Positions 1-7,643 of a stretch of DNA of 26,137 bases are shown here, piece after piece. Each line of letters begins with the position of its first letter. Position 1 is the stretch's first letter. The DNA comes from Thermoproteota archaeon. GTDB taxonomy: Archaea > Thermoproteota > Methanomethylicia > Methanomethylicales > B66-G16. Both the position numbers and the translations under genes were made by a program. The stretch is taken from the NCBI GenBank assembly GCA_003649085.1, contig QMQV01000011.1:1-26137 (forward strand), given 5' to 3'. The notes below the pieces were generated by a model, which made no database searches, was not told where the DNA came from, and saw only the letters and a list, made by a program, of their open reading frames with translations.

Positions 1-6
1 ATATTA

Positions 7-38
7 CTAGAGCTGAGCTTAGGCTGAGAATTCTCTAG
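7..38. repeat. short inverted repeat at the left edge
   Basis: CTAGAG at 7-12 is repeated inverted as CTCTAG at 33-38, giving a possible 6-bp stem with a 20-nt loop. CTGAG also occurs twice inside it (13-17 and 24-28). It lies just past the stop of the leftward surface-protein gene, so it could be a 3' hairpin, but it has no T-run and the stem is short. It may be chance. Confidence 0.2.
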
Positions 39-44
39 CTATGC

Positions 45-656
45 TTAAGTTATGGTTAGGAGAGCTGACGTGGCTGTTGATTTAAGTGAAATCTTATCAT
101 ATGCTATTAGCGTTATAATGAAGGTACCTGGCGTACTTGGGCGTAACCAAGCTCTATACCATAGTTTTTCAGGTTTTTCGTCGTAAGTGGCATTTAACCT
201 TAATGGTTTGAACTGCCAAATAAGTTGTCCTTGCGCATCAAATATCCTTAAGCAAAAGATGATATCTATTGCCCAAGTCCCATTAAGCTTCTTGCAACAA
301 AAGCCAGATAGCTCTGTATAGATCCACACGATATCTCCTCGCTCATATGTAGCGTTAGGGTTTAGCTCGCCGTTAGGTGGTTTTGAAAAGTAGAAAGCTA
401 TCTTATCTAGTGTTAAGTTTTCTCCGATGCCAGCTGTTTTAACCAACATGTCTAAGTAATTTACTTTAGCTTGTGACTTATTGAGTTCGTATTGTAGCGT
501 CACGTAGCTTTCTTGTATGCTTTGATACAATGCTTTAAGCTCTTGGTTTTCACTTGTTAATGTTTGAATATATGGCTGGTAGGCTATCGCCCCTATCATT
601 AGCCCAATGACCATGCCTGTTAACAACGTGATGGTAAGCTCTCTGTAGCTGTTCAA
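45..656 (-). CDS. membrane-anchored extracytoplasmic protein, function unknown
   Basis: I do not recognise this protein. It is 203 residues long. It has one hydrophobic N-terminal segment (about 6-28), then a polar heptad-like stretch (about 33-70) that looks like a coiled coil, then a beta-rich C-terminal domain of about 120 residues resembling an immunoglobulin-like fold. Five N-x-S/T sequons (N59, N80, N101, N125, N155) suit an extracellular, N-glycosylated archaeal domain. Cysteines are at 120, 121 and 135. A GTG at 665 is also in frame. I prefer the TTG at 656 because GGTG sits 6 nt before it, the same spacing as at other genes here. It is divergent from the MoxR gene and could be an extracellular client or partner of that operon, but only adjacency suggests this. 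Confidence 0.65.
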   Translation of the reverse strand: MNSYRELTITLLTGMVIGLMIGAIAYQPYIQTLTSENQELKALYQSIQESYVTLQYELNKSQAKVNYLDMLVKTAGIGENLTLDKIAFYFSKPPNGELNPNATYERGDIVWIYTELSGFCCKKLNGTWAIDIIFCLRIFDAQGQLIWQFKPLRLNATYDEKPEKLWYRAWLRPSTPGTFIITLIAYDKISLKSTATSALLTIT

Positions 657-695
657 AATGACCACCTTGGCTATATGGCAAATCTTTGCTCTATG

Positions 696-703
696 CTTAA
701 AGT
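696..703 (-). promoter_or_regulatory. TATA-like element for the leftward surface-protein gene
   Basis: On the minus strand this reads ACTTTAAG. A start of transcription about 26 nt downstream would fall near 674, leaving a short leader that holds the GGTG ribosome site before the TTG at 656. Spacing is the only support. Confidence 0.3.
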
Positions 704-732
704 TATAGTTTTTGGCATTTCCGTTAAAGTGG

Positions 733-742
733 AAATCTTAAT
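733..742 (+). promoter_or_regulatory. TATA-like element for the MoxR operon
   Basis: AAATCTTAAT is centred near 738, about 26-29 nt before the ATG at 767. That spacing predicts a leaderless or nearly leaderless transcript, and no GGTG/GAGG ribosome site precedes the ATG. A similar string, AAATCTTA, forms the presumed TATA element of the GMP synthase gene. Confidence 0.4.
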
Positions 743-766
743 CTCTGTGCTTAACGTCATTGAACA

Positions 767-1873
767 ATGAGTAAAATGTCTGAGAAGCGCGAAGAACTTG
801 CTGTTGTTATACATGAGCTTGATCTCAATAAAGTACCCAAACTTGTTGGAAAAGGGGTTCTTGAGAAATTTAAACGTGCATACTTCTTTATTAAGCATTC
901 GAAAACCCCGCTTTTCTTAATAGGCCCCGCTGGTGCGGGTAAGACAGTTTTCGCCTTAAACTTAGCCAAGGAATATGCTAAAGAACATGGCGTTAAAGCA
1001 TACTATGTACAGCTTTCACCTGAGCATACGAAGACAACACTTCTAATTGGTAAGAGGCTTATTAAAGGTTCTTTCATAAGTGTTAAAGGTGTTTTAGCAC
1101 AGGCAGCTGAAGAAGGAGCTATAGTAGTCGTAGATGAAGCAACACATGCCACACCTGAACTTCTTTCAACTATGAACCAGCTTCTTGAGAGAACTGCCAT
1201 GATCACTGATGGAGACCTCATCGTATACGCGAAGCCTACTCTTAGAATCATATTCTGCGCTAACCCAGCTAGAGTGAGCACATCAGACTACTTCTTGCCA
1301 CAAGCCTTTGCTACGCGTGTTAGAGCAATATGGTTTGACTACCCTAGTTGGGAGGAGGAGCTTGAAATCGTTAAACAACTTTTACAAGACCCTGAATATC
1401 ACAGACTTGAGCTATTAGTCCCCGAACCTATTATTAAGTACGCGTTAAGCTTGATGCGAGAAATTAGATCGCGTGAAAGCCCACTAAGTGCTAGAAACAT
1501 AGCTGCTTTAGTAGCTGCATTAAACAGCGACCTGCACTTTATGAAGGAAAATGGATGGAACGGCTTTAGCCAAGACTTCGACATGGATAAAGTATTGTCT
1601 AAAATAAGGAGCGAGGTAGGTTTACCTGAAAATCAAAGTCTTGAAGCATTCATATCTAAGGTTTATAGGCGTATTCACGGGGTTGAACCTGACAGCTTAT
1701 TAGCTGCATTGAACGACGAAGAGGTTAAAGTGTTCTTACAGTTTATCGACGTTTATGGTATTCGAGAGTTTAAGGAGAGAGTTAAGGAAGCTTTCATGTA
1801 CTACTTAGATTTAGACGAAAGCCCAATTGAAGCTAAGAAGAGGAGGGAGAAGTTAGAGGTTTTGATTTTATGA
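767..1873 (+). CDS. MoxR-type AAA+ ATPase
   Basis: This is a 368-residue cytoplasmic MoxR-family AAA+ ATPase. Walker A is GPAGAGKT (53-60), Walker B ends in VVVDEAT (about 120-126), a sensor-1 Asn lies in CANP (164-167), and an arginine-finger candidate is R184 in FATRV. MoxR ATPases usually work with a von Willebrand A protein encoded next to them, to remodel or insert metal into a client complex. The VWA gene follows here with a 4-base ATGA overlap (1870-1873), so the two are translationally coupled. The client cannot be read from this window: there is no Mg/Co-chelatase large subunit, CO dehydrogenase or nitric oxide reductase nearby. The family call is firm; the cellular role is unknown. 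Confidence 0.93.
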   Translation: MSKMSEKREELAVVIHELDLNKVPKLVGKGVLEKFKRAYFFIKHSKTPLFLIGPAGAGKTVFALNLAKEYAKEHGVKAYYVQLSPEHTKTTLLIGKRLIKGSFISVKGVLAQAAEEGAIVVVDEATHATPELLSTMNQLLERTAMITDGDLIVYAKPTLRIIFCANPARVSTSDYFLPQAFATRVRAIWFDYPSWEEELEIVKQLLQDPEYHRLELLVPEPIIKYALSLMREIRSRESPLSARNIAALVAALNSDLHFMKENGWNGFSQDFDMDKVLSKIRSEVGLPENQSLEAFISKVYRRIHGVEPDSLLAALNDEEVKVFLQFIDVYGIREFKERVKEAFMYYLDLDESPIEAKKRREKLEVLIL

Positions 1874-3492
1874 GCATAATACCTGACGAGCTTTTCGCCG
1901 TATTACCTGATGACGTGGACTTAAGCATAGTTTGGGTGGCCGAGCAAGCTCAAGCTCCCGGAATGACTACGAAAGTCCATGAAAATAAGTATGTGGTTGC
2001 CTTAAACGCCTCATGGTTTGGTAAGCTTGCTACACCGTATTTAAGAAATATCATTTTAAAGGGGGTTTTGCTTCATGAGTTACTTCACGTACGCTTTACG
2101 GATTTCGACATGTTCAAAGAAAATCAGCTTGGAAATCCTATACGCACCGACTCATATAACCCTTCGATATTCTCATTTCTATTTAACTTGTTAGAAGACT
2201 TGAGAATTGAATATCTTTGCTTGAAGGAATACATGTCCTTAGCAAAGTATCTATCGGTAGCTCTAGCTTATGTATCAAGCATGAAGCTTGGATTTAGGCG
2301 AAGAAAAACTAAGTTAAGAAAAAGTATTGAAGCCATATATCAAGCAGCTAGATTTGGTTCTGTGGATGTTTACCTGTTAAATGAGGATGTTAAGGAGGAC
2401 TTGCATTTCGTATTGCCGAGGCTCTTTATTGCTAGACGCGGGGCTTCTACAAGTGATATGTTTAAGTTGGCTGAAAGCATCTATGCTTATCTTGATTCAA
2501 AATACTATATTGAGGATGAGGATATCGCTGAGATAACTTCTAGGTCAGCTGAACAAGTTAGTGAACTTGCCAAGAAAGCTTCGAAGTCGAAAGAGAAACA
2601 GGTCAAGCCCCCCGAAGCCGGTAAAGAGAACGTTGACGTGTTACCTTGGAAAACTGCAAAGAGTATTTCTGAAGACTTTTCAGCTATCGTATCTGATGAG
2701 CCCTATGCTAGACTTGAGAAAAAAGGAGCGTTACCTCAAGGTGTGCCAGACTACATCTTAGTAAACCCAAGTAGTATAGAAGACTTAAGGTTTTACATAA
2801 ATACCGTTAGATGCTATGAGGGAGTTATCAAGGAGATTTCGAGGATTTTCGCTAAAAAGGGGCTTGAACCGTTATTGGATTCCTCTACCGATGGTGAGCT
2901 TAACTTAAAGTTTCAGCAAGAAGCTTTCATCGACTCCTATACTTTTGATTTAGGTGGTAAGTTTTACTTAAGGATTAAGAAGTTAAAGCCAGCCTTAGAC
3001 ATCTGCATCCTTCTTGACCAATCTGGGTCTATGGAGATTAAAGATAGATGTGTTAAGGCTGCCGAAGCATGTGTAATACTGCTTGAAGCGTTAAAGCCTA
3101 TATCAGCTATTAGGACATCTGTTGTCGGCTTTGGGGGAGGAATAAGGGTATTAAAGGACTTTCATGAGGAGATAGCACAAGGCAGGTTTTATCCGCAGGC
3201 TATGGGAGGGACGCCTTTAGGAGAGGCGTTGAAGAGGGCATATTCATTAAGCTGGAGGGCATCAGAGCGTAAGAGCGTTATCTTGATAACTGATGGTTAT
3301 CCTGATTCGTGGGAGGACGTTGATAGAGCTATGTCCTTAATGCGGACTTTGAGAAAAATGCACATAATGGCGTTTTGCCTCGAAGATGAAGTTCCTATAG
3401 AGTATCTTGAGAGGTTTAGAAACGTTAAGATTGTTGATGACCTCAATTTATTGCCTCGTTTACTTGCTGAAGAGGTGAAGGAGATTGTCTAA
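1870..3492 (+). CDS. VWA-domain protein with CobT/NorD-like HExxH N-terminal half
   Basis: This 540-residue protein is the probable partner of the upstream MoxR ATPase. The C-terminal von Willebrand A domain (about 374-540) has a complete MIDAS: DQSGS at 382-386, the Thr in GGTPLG (T447) and the Asp in ITDG (D474). The N-terminal half has a metalloprotease-like HELLH (69-73) followed by LLEDLRIE (107-114). The pairing of HExxH with EDxRIE is what I recall from CobT and NorD, where it looks like a former or active zinc site. A charged linker, about 235-255 and rich in Lys/Glu, separates the halves. The ATG overlaps the MoxR stop, and GAGGT lies 9 nt upstream. Whether the HExxH half cleaves peptide, binds metal, or only scaffolds is not visible. 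Confidence 0.88.
   Translation: MSIIPDELFAVLPDDVDLSIVWVAEQAQAPGMTTKVHENKYVVALNASWFGKLATPYLRNIILKGVLLHELLHVRFTDFDMFKENQLGNPIRTDSYNPSIFSFLFNLLEDLRIEYLCLKEYMSLAKYLSVALAYVSSMKLGFRRRKTKLRKSIEAIYQAARFGSVDVYLLNEDVKEDLHFVLPRLFIARRGASTSDMFKLAESIYAYLDSKYYIEDEDIAEITSRSAEQVSELAKKASKSKEKQVKPPEAGKENVDVLPWKTAKSISEDFSAIVSDEPYARLEKKGALPQGVPDYILVNPSSIEDLRFYINTVRCYEGVIKEISRIFAKKGLEPLLDSSTDGELNLKFQQEAFIDSYTFDLGGKFYLRIKKLKPALDICILLDQSGSMEIKDRCVKAAEACVILLEALKPISAIRTSVVGFGGGIRVLKDFHEEIAQGRFYPQAMGGTPLGEALKRAYSLSWRASERKSVILITDGYPDSWEDVDRAMSLMRTLRKMHIMAFCLEDEVPIEYLERFRNVKIVDDLNLLPRLLAEEVKEIV
3471..3478 (+). promoter_or_regulatory. ribosome-binding site that fixes a TTG start
   Basis: AGAGGTGA lies inside the 3' end of the VWA gene, 6 nt before the TTG at 3485. 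It is a strong match to the complement of the archaeal 16S 3' end and is the reason for accepting TTG as the start of the next gene. That gene has no ATG or GTG near its beginning. Confidence 0.7.
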
Positions 3493-3967
3493 TGTATTTG
3501 AGTTTAGAGGAAAGCCCATATCTACGGTAGCTGAAGAGTATGTGGTGAAATGCCCTCATGGAAGAAGGGTCTTTAAGACTACGTATTGCTCCGTAACGTT
3601 ATTTGTACATGAAGATGGAACTCCATGTGAACCCCTTAATGCGCTTACGATGCCTAAGGGGGGCTTTGGTCATGAGGAAGGAGAAGTTAACGTGGTTGAA
3701 ATGCTAAGTAGCCCATCGGGTATAGCGAAAATTATTGAGAATGATGAGCTTTTAAGGAAACTTCTTGAGATGATGTTCTGCGACGATGATTTAGTCTTAA
3801 AGGTCTGTTCATGTGGAGGGGTTTCTGAATTGTTAAGGAAGTTTTGCACCTTTGCTGATAAGCACGCCCTCTTTAAAAGGATATGTGAAATCGTGGATAA
3901 GAGAGGGGAAGGTTTGGATTTAGCAAAGTTACTGCCTATGTTATGTGAAGTTTTGGGACAGGAATAG
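3485..3967 (+). CDS. small Cys-rich protein of the MoxR-VWA operon, unknown function
   Basis: I do not recognise this 160-residue protein. It starts with TTG inside the end of the VWA gene (8-base overlap), behind a strong AGAGGTGA ribosome site, so it is the third coupled cistron. It has nine cysteines (23, 35, 48, 99, 108, 110, 121, 134, 154). These include CPHG (23-26) near the N-terminus and a CSCGG cluster (108-112), suggesting a metal or Fe-S site. Residues 1-65 look beta-rich and 75-160 helical. There is no signal peptide or membrane segment. Tight coupling suggests it works with the MoxR/VWA pair, as an adaptor or as the metal-receiving client; that is inference. Its 3' end overlaps the convergent gene by 27 bases. 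Confidence 0.75.
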   Translation: MSNVFEFRGKPISTVAEEYVVKCPHGRRVFKTTYCSVTLFVHEDGTPCEPLNALTMPKGGFGHEEGEVNVVEMLSSPSGIAKIIENDELLRKLLEMMFCDDDLVLKVCSCGGVSELLRKFCTFADKHALFKRICEIVDKRGEGLDLAKLLPMLCEVLGQE

Positions 3968-4483
3968 CTTTATGCCGTGTTTTCTTGCCGTCGCTAACAA
4001 GTAGCAGATGTTGCTCCAAAAGACTATTTTACAAAAGGCTAGGTCAGTATGTTTAAACTTCCAAGTTTCTTGACGTGTGTTTAAACTAAGTGATAGCTCT
4101 ATTAAACATATTACTTGAGAGTTCTCTTTCTTAGATGTTATTGAGAACGTGGCATTTAATGAAGCTGCTGATTTATCAGCCTGTTTTAATGCCTTTATGA
4201 GATATGAAGCTAATGGTGGCCTAATAACGTATAATGCAAGTGAAAGTAGGTTCTTACGCTTTATTAACAATATAAGAAATATTATCGCCAAAGGGGCAAC
4301 GAAGATCATTATTTCAGCAAGGGTTCTTGATATGGTAATGGAAAGAACAAGCAACATTGACATGAAAGCCAATAATAGCACATCGTCAAGACGCCTTCTC
4401 AAAGACCTTATAGAAGCTAACCTTATCGTATTTTTATAAGTAGCTTCATCAGCTAACGTTTGAAAGCCCCCTTGGTGCTTCAA
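3941..4483 (-). CDS. small two-span membrane protein, hypothetical
   Basis: I do not recognise this 180-residue protein. Two strongly hydrophobic segments (about 35-53 and 57-74) are joined by a very short loop, followed by a basic tail of about 100 residues, probably cytoplasmic. The TTG at 4483 overlaps the TGA of the upstream phosphoribosyltransferase gene (TTGA), which suggests coupled translation. A GTG at 4495 is the alternative start. The opposite strand has a 96-codon frame at 4149-4439, but it has no hydrophobic pattern or family resemblance and no coupling, so I favour this strand. The real-gene call is moderate. Confidence 0.5.
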   Translation of the reverse strand: MKHQGGFQTLADEATYKNTIRLASIRSLRRRLDDVLLLAFMSMLLVLSITISRTLAEIMIFVAPLAIIFLILLIKRKNLLSLALYVIRPPLASYLIKALKQADKSAASLNATFSITSKKENSQVICLIELSLSLNTRQETWKFKHTDLAFCKIVFWSNICYLLATARKHGIKLFLSQNFT

Positions 4484-5172
4484 GACATATTCCACGCTTC
4501 TTTGAGTAAGGATACCACTTCTTGGTCGCTTAAATCATACCAAATCTCATAGGCATCTGCTACAGCAAATGGATAGATGTCCCTAACGTTGAGACAATAA
4601 AGCTCATCAACATGCGGTAAAAGCAGGTTTATTGACTCATTAGGAGATGTAGGTACAGCTACTATGACTTTAGAAGGCTCTCTTTTCTTAACGTAATGTA
4701 CAGCAGCTAACATCGTATATCCTGATGCTAAGCCATCGTCAACTAGGATGACATGTTTATTCTTTAGAATTACAGGTGGGCGGTTCATTCTAAAAACTTG
4801 TTCTCTCCTCTTGATTTCGGAAAGGACTCGGTTCGCTGCCCAACGTATGTACTGATTATCTAAGCCAAGACTTCTGACTAAAGCTCTGTTTAGATAGATA
4901 TCACCATCAGGGGAAATAGCGCCAAAACCTGCTTCCTTGTTAAAGGGTATCGGTATTTTTCTGCATATCACTATATCAAGCTCGGCATTGAGGTGTTTAG
5001 CAACCTCCAGGGCAACTGGCACACCACCGCTTGGAATAGCTAGTACAACGCAGTCTAGCCCTTGATAGCGTGGAGACAACATGTTTGCTAACTTTCTTCC
5101 AGCGTCTCTCCTATCCTTGAAAACGTATAACTTATCTCTAAGAGAGGTATCTTCAAAGAGCTGGGGAGACAT
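4480..5172 (-). CDS. predicted phosphoribosyltransferase (COG1926-like)
   Basis: This is a soluble type I phosphoribosyltransferase-fold protein of 230 residues. The PRPP-binding loop reads VILVDDGLASGYT (about 141-153), with two acidic residues followed by a small-residue turn as in the family. IPSGGVPVA (about 46-54) forms the PPi-binding region. FGAISPDGD (about 83-91) resembles COG1926 proteins, which are predicted to act on bases or nucleotides but whose substrate is not settled. I chose the ATG at 5172 rather than an in-frame TTG at 5181. It sits 12 nt after the stop of the multi-span membrane protein and overlaps the two-span membrane gene downstream, so the three probably form one transcript. 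Nothing here identifies the base it uses. Confidence 0.82.
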   Translation of the reverse strand: MSPQLFEDTSLRDKLYVFKDRRDAGRKLANMLSPRYQGLDCVVLAIPSGGVPVALEVAKHLNAELDIVICRKIPIPFNKEAGFGAISPDGDIYLNRALVRSLGLDNQYIRWAANRVLSEIKRREQVFRMNRPPVILKNKHVILVDDGLASGYTMLAAVHYVKKREPSKVIVAVPTSPNESINLLLPHVDELYCLNVRDIYPFAVADAYEIWYDLSDQEVVSLLKEAWNMS

Positions 5173-5184
5173 CGTTGCCAATAA

Positions 5185-5979
5185 TTAGGGGGTATTTCCC
5201 TCATCTTTAACTTTTTTAGCTAAGTCTAAGCTTAACGAAGGCGAAGCCTTAAGATACGTTTCTGCTCCATGACCTTCAGATTCCCTCATGAAGTAAAGTA
5301 AAGCTGCTGACAATATTACATAACCGAGCGTCAAAGGCAAAGCTGCTAAGTCTCTAAGCGTAGTTTGTAGAGGGGCAAGACAATGAGCAAATAACAAGAG
5401 TAAGATGCCTAATACCAGCATATAGGAGGATAAGCTACATGAGAAGCGTTTGTGAATAACTATTGCTAGGAAAGCGAAAAACGAGGTTAACAGCAATAGG
5501 TAACCACATCCCAATACGTGTAGGTCATTAAGGTAAATATCGGGGTTTATGAAGTAGGGGACAATTAGCGCTGTTCCAGGGATGGCAAATGCTAGTGGAA
5601 GTATGTAATCTATTCGACTTATCTTAATGTTGTTTTTCCAATCACTGATTAAGGTTGATATACCGAAAGCCCCTGGAACCATGGCCAGTATGTACAGATA
5701 GTAGATCTTTTCAATAGGGGGTATTAAATTGGTGTAGATAAGAAATTTCATTATTTCTGCCGATAATAGGAAGAGGACGCTTATTATCATCAATATCAGG
5801 GAAAACAATATCGTGCTCATCCTCCAATGTAATGCTAGCTTGATCACTACAGCTAATAGTAGGATGCATGCAGATAAAGGCAAAATGCAGCTGATTAACG
5901 GGGCATTTAAAAGGTAATAGCCTATAAGATGGGGAATTGTAAATAAAGCTAGCAATGCAGCTAAGCTGCGTAAATTCAT
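5185..5979 (-). CDS. polytopic membrane protein, unknown
   Basis: This 264-residue protein has about eight hydrophobic spans (near 5-24, 28-49, 55-78, 90-110, 125-146, 157-175, 184-205 and 212-230) and a short polar C-terminus of about 30 residues. I see no transporter, protease or enzyme signature and cannot assign a family. The ATG at 5979 is preceded by GGTG at a 7-nt spacing. It is the first gene of a probable transcript that continues into the phosphoribosyltransferase and the two-span protein, so a link to nucleobase or nucleoside handling is conceivable but unsupported. Confidence 0.7.
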   Translation of the reverse strand: MNLRSLAALLALFTIPHLIGYYLLNAPLISCILPLSACILLLAVVIKLALHWRMSTILFSLILMIISVLFLLSAEIMKFLIYTNLIPPIEKIYYLYILAMVPGAFGISTLISDWKNNIKISRIDYILPLAFAIPGTALIVPYFINPDIYLNDLHVLGCGYLLLLTSFFAFLAIVIHKRFSCSLSSYMLVLGILLLLFAHCLAPLQTTLRDLAALPLTLGYVILSAALLYFMRESEGHGAETYLKASPSLSLDLAKKVKDEGNTP

Positions 5980-6023
5980 AAGAAAACACCAGTTAAATCT
6001 TTGGTATTCTCTGCGTATTCTCT

Positions 6024-6034
6024 TAAATTTTGTG
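6024..6034 (-). promoter_or_regulatory. TATA-like element for the leftward membrane-protein operon
   Basis: The minus strand reads AAATTTAAGAG here. Transcription about 26 nt on would begin near 6003, giving a leader of about 23 nt that contains the GGTG site before the ATG at 5979. Confidence 0.35.
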
Positions 6035-6072
6035 TTAAGAAAGTTCTCCTCTTAATTTAACGCAACAGTTAA

Positions 6073-6082
6073 GTTAAATCTT
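6073..6082 (+). promoter_or_regulatory. TATA-like element for GMP synthase
   Basis: GTTAAATCTT lies about 26 nt before the GTG at 6102 and 29-38 nt before the ATG at 6111, so the transcript has almost no leader. The same ten bases occur at 5992-6001 in the same intergenic region, on the far side near the divergent gene. Confidence 0.4.
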
Positions 6083-6110
6083 AGAGTTTTGAAGTTCGCT
6101 AGTGAGGCAT

Positions 6111-7643
6111 ATGGATGCCATACTAGTTGTGGACTTTGGAGGACAATACGCTCATTTAATATGTAAGAGGTTTAGGCAACTTGAGGTATACTCTGAGCTT
6201 ATACCACCTGATGTAGATCCTCGATCTTTTAAAGGAAATGGAGAAATTGAGGTTAAGGGCGTAGTTTTATCTGGTGGTCCATCAAGCGTTTATGAAGTTA
6301 ATGCACCGAAAATAAGCTGGAACCCCTTAGACATTAATATCCCCTTATTAGGCATATGCTATGGGCATCAGCTTTTAGCTCAGTTAATGGGAGGGAAGGT
6401 CTTAAAGGGTATTGGAGAATATGGTTTAGCTCGTATTAATGTGCTAGAAAGCAATAGTATTCTCGAGGGGTTAAGTAAAGAGGAAGCTGTCTGGATGAGC
6501 CATTCAGATTATGTGAAAGAGCTTCCTGAGACATTTAAAGTATTAGCTTTAAGTGAACATGGGTATATCGCGGCGTTTAAGCATTATTCAAGACCTATTT
6601 ATGGTATTCAATGGCATCCTGAAGTTGAGCATACGAGAAGCGGAATGAAATTGTTAGAAAACTTTGCTTTTAAGATTTGCAAGTGCTCTGCAAGTTGGAG
6701 AATGGAGAATTTCGTTGATAAAGCAGTTAGCGAGGTGCGAAGATTTGTTGGAGATGCCAAATGTATTATAGCGCTTAGTGGGGGCGTTGACTCCTCAACA
6801 GCAGCTATGATTGCAAACAAGGCAGTTGGAGATAAGTTGCTCGCAGTTTTTATTGACCATGGGTTTATGAGAGAAGGTGAACCTGAGCAGATATTTTCTA
6901 CTTTTCAAAGGTTAGGCCTTAACATTTTAAAGGTGGAGGCTAAGGATCGCTTTTTGAAGAAGCTTAAAGGAGTTAAAGATCCTGAAGAGAAGAGGAAGAT
7001 TATTGGAGAGGAGTTTATAAGAGTATTTGAAGAAGTTGCTAGAAGCTATGGAGCTGAGTACTTAGTTCAAGGAACTATTTACCCAGATAGGATAGAGTCC
7101 GGTTTCAGGAGGTATTCAGATAAAATTAAGACTCATCATAACGTAGGGGGGCTTCCATCTAAGATAGAGTTTAAAGGTGTAGTTGAACCTCTCAAGGATC
7201 TCTACAAAGATGAAGTTAGAAAAGTAGCTAAATTACTCGGCTTACCTGATGAAATAGTCTATCGTCAGCCTTTTCCAGGACCTGGGCTTGCTGTTAGGAT
7301 ACTTGGCGAAGTAACTGAGGAAAAGCTCAGGATTTTAAAGAAGGCTGATAGCATCGTTAGGGAAGAAGTTGAAAAAGCTGGTTTAAAGGATAAGCTTTGG
7401 CAATACTTTGCTGTGTTGTTAAGTGATAAGACTACAGGCGTTAAGGGAGATCGTAGGGCTTATGGCTATGTTGTAGCAGTTAGAGCTGTAGAAAGCTCTG
7501 AAGCCATGACAGCTAACTTCGCTAAAATACCTTTTGAAGTTCTCGAGAAAATTTCGACACGTATTACAAATGAAATACCTGAAGTTGTCAGGGTCGTCTA
7601 CGATATAACTCACAAGCCCCCGGCCACAATTGAGTGGGAGTAG
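6111..7643 (+). CDS. guaA: GMP synthase, glutamine-hydrolysing, fused form
   Basis: This converts XMP, ATP and glutamine to GMP, the last step of guanine nucleotide synthesis. The protein is 510 residues from the ATG. The N-terminal class I glutamine amidotransferase domain (about 1-190) has nucleophile C83 in GICYGHQ and partners H169 and E171 in WHPEVE. The ATP pyrophosphatase domain has the P-loop SGGVDSS (223-229). The C-terminal dimerisation domain includes [10 protein letters not shown] and ends in the typical PATIEWE. Many archaea encode the amidotransferase and synthetase as two separate proteins; here they are one full-length chain. An in-frame GTG at 6102 would add three residues and would suit a leaderless message. 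The stop codon is directly followed by the stop of the convergent decarboxylase gene. Confidence 0.97.
   Translation: MDAILVVDFGGQYAHLICKRFRQLEVYSELIPPDVDPRSFKGNGEIEVKGVVLSGGPSSVYEVNAPKISWNPLDINIPLLGICYGHQLLAQLMGGKVLKGIGEYGLARINVLESNSILEGLSKEEAVWMSHSDYVKELPETFKVLALSEHGYIAAFKHYSRPIYGIQWHPEVEHTRSGMKLLENFAFKICKCSASWRMENFVDKAVSEVRRFVGDAKCIIALSGGVDSSTAAMIANKAVGDKLLAVFIDHGFMREGEPEQIFSTFQRLGLNILKVEAKDRFLKKLKGVKDPEEKRKIIGEEFIRVFEEVARSYGAEYLVQGTIYPDRIESGFRRYSDKIKTHHNVGGLPSKIEFKGVVEPLKDLYKDEVRKVAKLLGLPDEIVYRQPFPGPGLAVRILGEVTEEKLRILKKADSIVREEVEKAGLKDKLWQYFAVLLSDKTTGVKGDRRAYGYVVAVRAVESSEAMTANFAKIPFEVLEKISTRITNEIPEVVRVVYDITHKPPATIEWE

Noticed and set aside
2561..2761. 66-codon plus-strand frame inside the VWA gene
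   Set aside because: Out-of-frame shadow of the charged linker of the VWA protein; basic and low complexity.
4149..4439. 96-codon open frame on the plus strand
   Set aside because: Opposite the two-span membrane gene. It has no family resemblance and no link to a neighbour. The minus-strand frame is coupled to the phosphoribosyltransferase gene and has two clean membrane segments. Not fully excluded.
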